From contig DGQR01000057.1 in NCBI GenBank assembly GCA_002390825.1, positions 20,123 to 36,836 on the forward strand: a stretch of DNA of 16,714 bases, written 5' to 3'. This document shows positions 12,485-16,714 of this stretch, one piece after another. Each line of letters starts with the position of its first letter. Position 1 is the first letter of the stretch. A model generated the notes under the pieces. It saw only the letters and a program-made list of their open reading frames with translations, did no database searches and had not been told where the DNA came from. Source of the stretch: Rhodoferax sp. UBA4409 (lineage in GTDB: Bacteria > Pseudomonadota > Gammaproteobacteria > Burkholderiales > Burkholderiaceae_C). Both the position numbers and the translations under genes were made by a program.

Positions 12485-14356
12485 ATGAGCGACATGCAAC
12501 TCTCCACCCCGCGTTACCGCGAGACCAAATTCGGTGTCACCCGCATCACCGTCACCAACGGCGCGCCCGGCGTCCGCTATCTGCAGGCTGATCTGGCATT
12601 GGGTGCCTATGCCCGCCGTATCGCGGACTACCTGGTGCATTGGGCAGAGATCACGCCGGATCAGACGTTCTTGGCCCGACGCCGGCAGTTGCCGGACGGC
12701 ACGACCGGCGAATGGCAGCACATTACCTATGTCCAAGCGCTGGAAAGCGCTCGCAGCATCGGGCAGGCGCTCTTGGATCGGGGCTTAAGCCCGGAACGGC
12801 CAGTCGTCATCCTGAGCGAGAACAGCCTCGAGCACGCCATGATGGCGCTGGGTTGCCTGTATGCCGGCGTGCCCTATTGCCCGGTGTCTCCGGCCTATGC
12901 GACCGTGAGTCAGGACTACGAGAAGCTGCGCCATGTGATGGACACCCTGACGCCGGGACTGGTGTTTGTGGCAGATGCATCACGCTATGGCGCTGGCGTC
13001 GCCGCCACGGTCGGCCCGGATGTCGAAGTGGTGGCTGCAGCCGGGCAGATGCAAGGTCGGGCGGCAACTTCCTATGCCTCCCTGTTGGCCACAACGGCCA
13101 CGCCCGCCGTGGACGCTGCCATGCATGCCACCGGCCCTGGCACCATCGTGAAGTTTTTGTTCACCAGCGGCTCCACCAAGCTGCCCAAGCCGGTCATCAA
13201 CACGCAGCGCATGTGGTGTGCCAACCTGCAGCAGATATCCCTGTCATTGCCCGTGTTTGCCGAGGCGCCGCCGGTGTTGGTGGACTGGCTGCCCTGGAAT
13301 CACACCTTTGGTGGCAACCACAATTTCGGGCTCACCCTGCAACACGGCGGCACGCTGTACATCGATGATGGCAAACCCACTGCGGCGCTTATTGGCGAAA
13401 CGCTGCGCAACCTGCGGGAGATCGCGCCGACGGTGTACTTCAATGTGCCCACCGGCTTCGAGATGATTGCGTCGGCCATGGAGTCGGATGAGGCTTTGCG
13501 CACCACTTTGCTGTCGCGCCTGAAGGTGTTCTTCTATTCCGGTGCAGGGTTGTCCCAACCCGTGTGGGACAAGCTCCACGCTATTCAGGAGTCCGCCATC
13601 GGCGAGCGCATTGTGATGGCTACCGGCCTGGGCATGACCGAGTCTTCGCCCTCTGCCATGTTCGTGAACAGCCCGGATGTGGCGTCCGGGGACATCGGCG
13701 TTCCAGTGCCGGGTATGACGCTCAAGCTGGTGGAGGTGGATGGAAAAACCGAAGTGCGCTACCGCGGGCCCAACGTGACCCCCGGCTATTGGCGCACCGA
13801 GGTCGCCACCCGGGACGCATTTGATGAGGAAGGTTACCTCTGCACTGGCGACGCGGTGAAGTGGATTTCCGAGTCTGATATCCACCGTGGCCTGCGCTTT
13901 GATGGCCGGATCGCGGAGGATTTCAAGCTTTCTACGGGTACCTTCGTCAGCGTGGGTCCCATGCGCGCCAAGATCGTGGTGTCGGGCGCGCCCTACATCC
14001 AGGACGCGGTGATTACCGGACTGAACCGCAAAGAAGTCGGGGCGCTGCTGTTTTTGTCTGCAGCTTGCCGCGACGTAGCGAATCTTCCAGCGGATGCGCC
14101 TTGGGCGGATGTGGTCCAGAGTGCGCCAGTGCGCCAGCGTATAGAGGCCGTTATCGACCAGCTGGCCCGCGAAGCCACAGGCAGTGCCAGCCGCATCGCA
14201 CGCGCACTTCTGATGGTGGAGCCACCGTCCGCCGAAAAAGGCGAGATCACCGACAAAGGCTCGCTGAACCAACGGGCTGTCTTGAAACACCGCCACACCT
14301 TGGTTGAGGGGCTGCACGACGACGCCCTGCCTTTCATCATCAAACCCACGGCCTGA
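12485..14356 (+). CDS. fcs: Feruloyl-CoA synthetase (long form)
   Basis: The gene encodes 623 aa of the ANL (AMP-forming) superfamily and activates ferulate, and probably coumarate or caffeate, to the CoA thioester with ATP. Motifs: phosphate loop FTSGSTKLPK (226-235), WLPWNHTFGG (268-277), ATGLGMTE (389-396), YLCTGD with Asp456, the hinge FDGRIAEDFK (472-481), and the C-terminal catalytic lysine in EITDKGSLNQ (Lys591). The extended N-terminal region (FGVTRITVTNGAPGVRYLQA) and length are those of the 600-plus-aa feruloyl-CoA synthetases. ATG 12485 was chosen over a frame opening inside the hydratase gene. It is tightly coupled to the gene upstream, with a 4-nt gap. Confidence 0.9.
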   Translation: MSDMQLSTPRYRETKFGVTRITVTNGAPGVRYLQADLALGAYARRIADYLVHWAEITPDQTFLARRRQLPDGTTGEWQHITYVQALESARSIGQALLDRGLSPERPVVILSENSLEHAMMALGCLYAGVPYCPVSPAYATVSQDYEKLRHVMDTLTPGLVFVADASRYGAGVAATVGPDVEVVAAAGQMQGRAATSYASLLATTATPAVDAAMHATGPGTIVKFLFTSGSTKLPKPVINTQRMWCANLQQISLSLPVFAEAPPVLVDWLPWNHTFGGNHNFGLTLQHGGTLYIDDGKPTAALIGETLRNLREIAPTVYFNVPTGFEMIASAMESDEALRTTLLSRLKVFFYSGAGLSQPVWDKLHAIQESAIGERIVMATGLGMTESSPSAMFVNSPDVASGDIGVPVPGMTLKLVEVDGKTEVRYRGPNVTPGYWRTEVATRDAFDEEGYLCTGDAVKWISESDIHRGLRFDGRIAEDFKLSTGTFVSVGPMRAKIVVSGAPYIQDAVITGLNRKEVGALLFLSAACRDVANLPADAPWADVVQSAPVRQRIEAVIDQLAREATGSASRIARALLMVEPPSAEKGEITDKGSLNQRAVLKHRHTLVEGLHDDALPFIIKPTA

Positions 14357-14381
14357 GTGCGCCTCAGCCCAGGAAGAAGAC

Positions 14382-15167
14382 ATGCATATTCAAGGACAAA
14401 CCGCACTGGTAACCGGTGCAGCATCGGGTTTAGGTGAGGCGACTGCCCGTGAGCTGGCCAGACTGGGCGCGAAAGTCGCCGTGCTGGACATTAACGGAGC
14501 ACAAGCAGAAACCGTGGCGTCTGCGATCCGGGCAGAGTTCGGTGAGGACCGTGCCATCGCGCTGCGTTGCGACATCACGCAAACCGACAGTGTGCAAGCG
14601 GCGCTCGCCGCCGCAGAGCAGGCGCTTGGTGCCGCGCGCATCCTTATGAACGTGGCCGGCATCGGCAGCGCCAAGCGCGTGGTGCAGCGGGACGGAACTG
14701 CAGCGCCCTTGGAAGACTTTGCGCGTGTGGTGTCCATCAACCTCATAGGCGCCTACAACATCAGCCGCTTGTTTGCGGCCGCCTGCAGCAAGCTGGCGCC
14801 GCTGGACAACGGCGAGCGTGGCGTGATGATGTTCACGGCATCGGTCGCCGCGTTTGATGGCCAAGTGGGGCAGCAGGCCTACAGCGCATCCAAGGGCGGC
14901 CTGGTCGGCATGACGCTGCCCATGGCCCGAGACCTCGCGCAGCACGCGATTCGGGTTTGCACGGTAGCCCCCGGCTTGTTTGCCACCCCCTTGATGAAGG
15001 AGTTGCCGGAAGCCGTGCAGCAATCTCTTGCGGCCAGCATCCCCTTTCCGCCCCGTTTGGGCAAGCCGCAAGAGTTCGCCGAACTGGCCTGCCACATCGT
15101 GACCAATGGACACCTCAATGGCGAAGTGATCCGGCTCGATGGCGCGCTGCGGATGGCGCCGCGCTAA
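14382..15167 (+). CDS. SDR 3-hydroxyacyl-CoA dehydrogenase (probable aromatic beta-hydroxyacyl-CoA dehydrogenase)
   Basis: The gene encodes 261 aa, close to the HSD10 / type II 3-hydroxyacyl-CoA dehydrogenase branch. TGAASGLG (11-18) and an aspartate at 36 (VLDIN) indicate NAD rather than NADP. MNVAG (89-93), Ser154 (FTASVAAFDGQVGQQAYSAS), Tyr167 and Lys171 complete the active site. PFPPRLGKPQEFAELACHIV is the C-terminal signature of that branch. It would oxidise the 3-hydroxy-3-aryl-propionyl-CoA made by the hydratase to the beta-keto thioester. ATG 14382 follows AGGAAGA. It lies 25 nt after the synthetase gene in the same operon. The exact substrate is inferred from position. Confidence 0.87.
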   Translation: MHIQGQTALVTGAASGLGEATARELARLGAKVAVLDINGAQAETVASAIRAEFGEDRAIALRCDITQTDSVQAALAAAEQALGAARILMNVAGIGSAKRVVQRDGTAAPLEDFARVVSINLIGAYNISRLFAAACSKLAPLDNGERGVMMFTASVAAFDGQVGQQAYSASKGGLVGMTLPMARDLAQHAIRVCTVAPGLFATPLMKELPEAVQQSLAASIPFPPRLGKPQEFAELACHIVTNGHLNGEVIRLDGALRMAPR

Positions 15168-15222
15168 ATCAGCAGCAATTTCTTTCCCTGTGCAACCTGC
15201 CAATTAAAAATAGGAGACAACC

Positions 15223-16209
15223 ATGTTCACTCGCAGGCAACTCATTCAGGCCTTGGGCAGCAGCGCTGCTTTGGGCGCGCTGTATCCACTCACTGCGCAA
15301 GCGCAGGTAGACCAAGTCAAGGTGTACTTTGGCTTCCCGCCGGGCAGTTCCGGCGACACCGTGGCGCGCCGGGTCGCGGAAAAGTGGGCGGGTACGCCCT
15401 TCAGTAAAAACGCAGGCATTGTGGAAAACAAGCCCGGTGCTGGTGGTCGTATCGCCCTCGAGGCCCTCAAAAGCGCGCCGGCCGATGGCTCGGTGCTGGC
15501 GCTCTCGCAGGTGTCAGCGCTTGCGAACTATCCGCACATCTTCAACAAGATGCCGTACACCGACAAGGACTTTGCCCCTGTCTCTATCGCGGCCATCATG
15601 CACCACGGCCTGGCGGTGGGCCCCATGGTGCCTGCCAATGTCCGGACAGTGAAGGATTTCCTGGCGTGGGCCAAGGCCAACCCCAAAGACGCGAGTTACG
15701 GTTCGCCCGGTGCGGGCTCCACACCGCATTTCATTGGCGCTTTGCTGGGCATCAATAGCGGGGTGGACCTCCGGCATGTGCCGTATCGCGGCTCGGTGCC
15801 TGGTGTGACCGATCTGGTGGGTGGTCAAGTGGCCGCCATGGTGACGCCGCATGGCGACTACCTGGCCAATTACAAGGCTGGCAAGTTGCGCATTCTGGCA
15901 ACCTCCGGCCCCAACCGCTCGCCCTACGCCCCCGAGGTTCCCACTTTTGCCGAGCAAGGTTTCCCGGAGCTGACGACTGAAGAGTGGTTCGGTTTCTATG
16001 CGCCTGCAAATACTCCGAAGTCAGTGGTGATGGCTGCCAATACGGCGATCAACGCAGCCTTGAAAGAAAAATCGGTCATCGACAGCCTGGCGCTAGTCGG
16101 CTTGATTCCCCGCGGCTCCACGCCTGAAGAGCAAGCCCGCTGGCAAAAATCAGAGTTCGACACCTGGGGGCCCTTGATCAAGAAAATCGGATTCACCGCC
16201 GATTCCTGA
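15223..16209 (+). CDS. Bug-family periplasmic solute receptor (TctC-like)
   Basis: The gene encodes 328 aa, standard for Bug receptors of tripartite tricarboxylate transporters. An N-terminal signal peptide ends in TAQA, with probable cleavage after residue 27; TRRQLIQ near the start gives a Tat-like twin-arginine motif. Family blocks are VYFGFPPGSSGDTVARRVAE, ENKPGAGGRIALEAL, SYGSPGAGSTPHFIG and HVPYRGSVPGVTDLVGGQVA. ATG 15223 follows AGGAG. It lies 55 nt after the SDR gene and may be the last gene of the operon, so the ligand could be a hydroxycinnamate or aromatic acid (inference). No tctA/tctB membrane genes are in the window. Confidence 0.9.
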   Translation: MFTRRQLIQALGSSAALGALYPLTAQAQVDQVKVYFGFPPGSSGDTVARRVAEKWAGTPFSKNAGIVENKPGAGGRIALEALKSAPADGSVLALSQVSALANYPHIFNKMPYTDKDFAPVSIAAIMHHGLAVGPMVPANVRTVKDFLAWAKANPKDASYGSPGAGSTPHFIGALLGINSGVDLRHVPYRGSVPGVTDLVGGQVAAMVTPHGDYLANYKAGKLRILATSGPNRSPYAPEVPTFAEQGFPELTTEEWFGFYAPANTPKSVVMAANTAINAALKEKSVIDSLALVGLIPRGSTPEEQARWQKSEFDTWGPLIKKIGFTADS

Positions 16210-16293
16210 GATCCGGGAAAGTAGGGGGAAACGCTCTATCGAGAAGGAGAGGCGTCAGTAGAATGGCCCTCTTTTTCTTTCGGGAGTTGCCCT

Positions 16294-16714
16294 GTGTCTG
16301 ATGCCCTCGCCGTACTCCCGCAGTACCTACTCCCCAAAAAAGCCCTTACGGCGTTTGCCGGTCTGGTGGCTGGCGCGCGCGGGGGTAAGGCTACAACGGC
16401 GCTGATTCGCTGGTTCATCGGCAAATACAAAGTCAACATGGCGGAAGCCGCCAATCCGGACCCCGCGGCGTACCCGACCTTCAACGAGTTTTTTACCCGG
16501 GCTTTGAAGCCCGGTGTCCGCCCCTTGGCACACGCACCCTTTGTGTGCCCTGTGGATGGCGCGATCAGCCAGTTCGGTGCGATCGACAAGGACCAGATAT
16601 TCCAGGCCAAGGGTCACCACTACAGCAGCACGGCCCTGGTGGGCGGTGATGCCGGGTTGGCCGCTCAGTTCGACCACGGCACCTTCGCCACCATCTACCT
16701 CAGCCCGCGCGACT
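16294..16714 (+). CDS. psd: Phosphatidylserine decarboxylase, 5' part (3' end outside window)
   Basis: 140 codons are visible from GTG 16294, which has GGGAG about 8 nt upstream. The enzyme converts phosphatidylserine to phosphatidylethanolamine at the inner membrane. The family opening IRWFIGKYKVNMAEA, then YPTFNEFFTRALKPGVRPL and CPVDGAISQFG, is clear. The autocatalytic LGST-type pyruvoyl site lies beyond the edge. Residues 37-55 match the remnant at 5491-5547. It is read in the same direction as the ferulate operon, 84 bp after the receptor gene, but is a housekeeping gene; I see no convincing terminator hairpin in that gap. Confidence 0.93.
   Translation, partial: MSDALAVLPQYLLPKKALTAFAGLVAGARGGKATTALIRWFIGKYKVNMAEAANPDPAAYPTFNEFFTRALKPGVRPLAHAPFVCPVDGAISQFGAIDKDQIFQAKGHHYSSTALVGGDAGLAAQFDHGTFATIYLSPRD

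Noticed and set aside
13244..14383. Long minus-strand open frame of 379 codons
   Set aside because: It is antisense to the feruloyl-CoA synthetase gene and gives no recognisable protein; GC-rich third positions produce such frames.
16210..16293. Possible terminator in the gap before psd (CTTTTTCTTT)
   Set aside because: There is a T-rich stretch but no GC stem directly before it.

Overview
The window reads as chromosomal DNA of a GC-rich betaproteobacterium, most likely Comamonadaceae (Rhodoferax/Polaromonas-like). That placement rests on overall gene style: a Bug-type solute receptor, a long feruloyl-CoA synthetase, a XylR/DmpR-type regulator and backbone genes glcD and psd. It is an inference; no rRNA or tRNA gene is present.

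Layout. (1) 1-2181, minus strand: a LysR regulator followed by the 5' part of a glycolate oxidase GlcD-type FAD oxidase cut by the window edge. (2) 2364-5494, plus strand: a run of six small gene cassettes separated by attC recombination sites, with no integron integrase in the window (a CALIN, cluster of attC sites lacking an integrase). For every cassette the first bases after the recombination point are complementary to the R'' box of its own attC, which is the signature of real cassettes. A 17-codon leader ORF with a strong Shine-Dalgarno sequence ends exactly at the first recombination point and may drive translation of the first cassette gene. The right end is decayed: a broken sixth attC, a truncated GNAT acetyltransferase gene, then a short remnant of a second psd gene. 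(3) 5595-16209: a phenylpropanoid (monolignol/ferulate) catabolic island. (4) 16294 to the end: psd, cut by the window edge.

How the island works (inference from families). CalA (coniferyl alcohol dehydrogenase) and an aromatic aldehyde dehydrogenase form one minus-strand operon. A sigma-54 promoter lies upstream, and a divergently transcribed XylR/DmpR-like enhancer-binding activator is next to it. Coniferyl alcohol would become coniferyl aldehyde and then ferulate. A second module has an enoyl-CoA hydratase, feruloyl-CoA synthetase, SDR 3-hydroxyacyl-CoA dehydrogenase and Bug receptor in one plus-strand operon. A metal-dependent amidohydrolase is transcribed divergently from it. This set matches the CoA-dependent beta-oxidative deacetylation route described in Agrobacterium fabrum: ferulate, feruloyl-CoA, beta-hydroxy-CoA, beta-keto-CoA, vanillate. 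It does not match the hydratase/lyase route through vanillin. A MarR regulator is encoded beside it, and a perfect 9-bp inverted repeat between the divergent genes is a good candidate for its operator.
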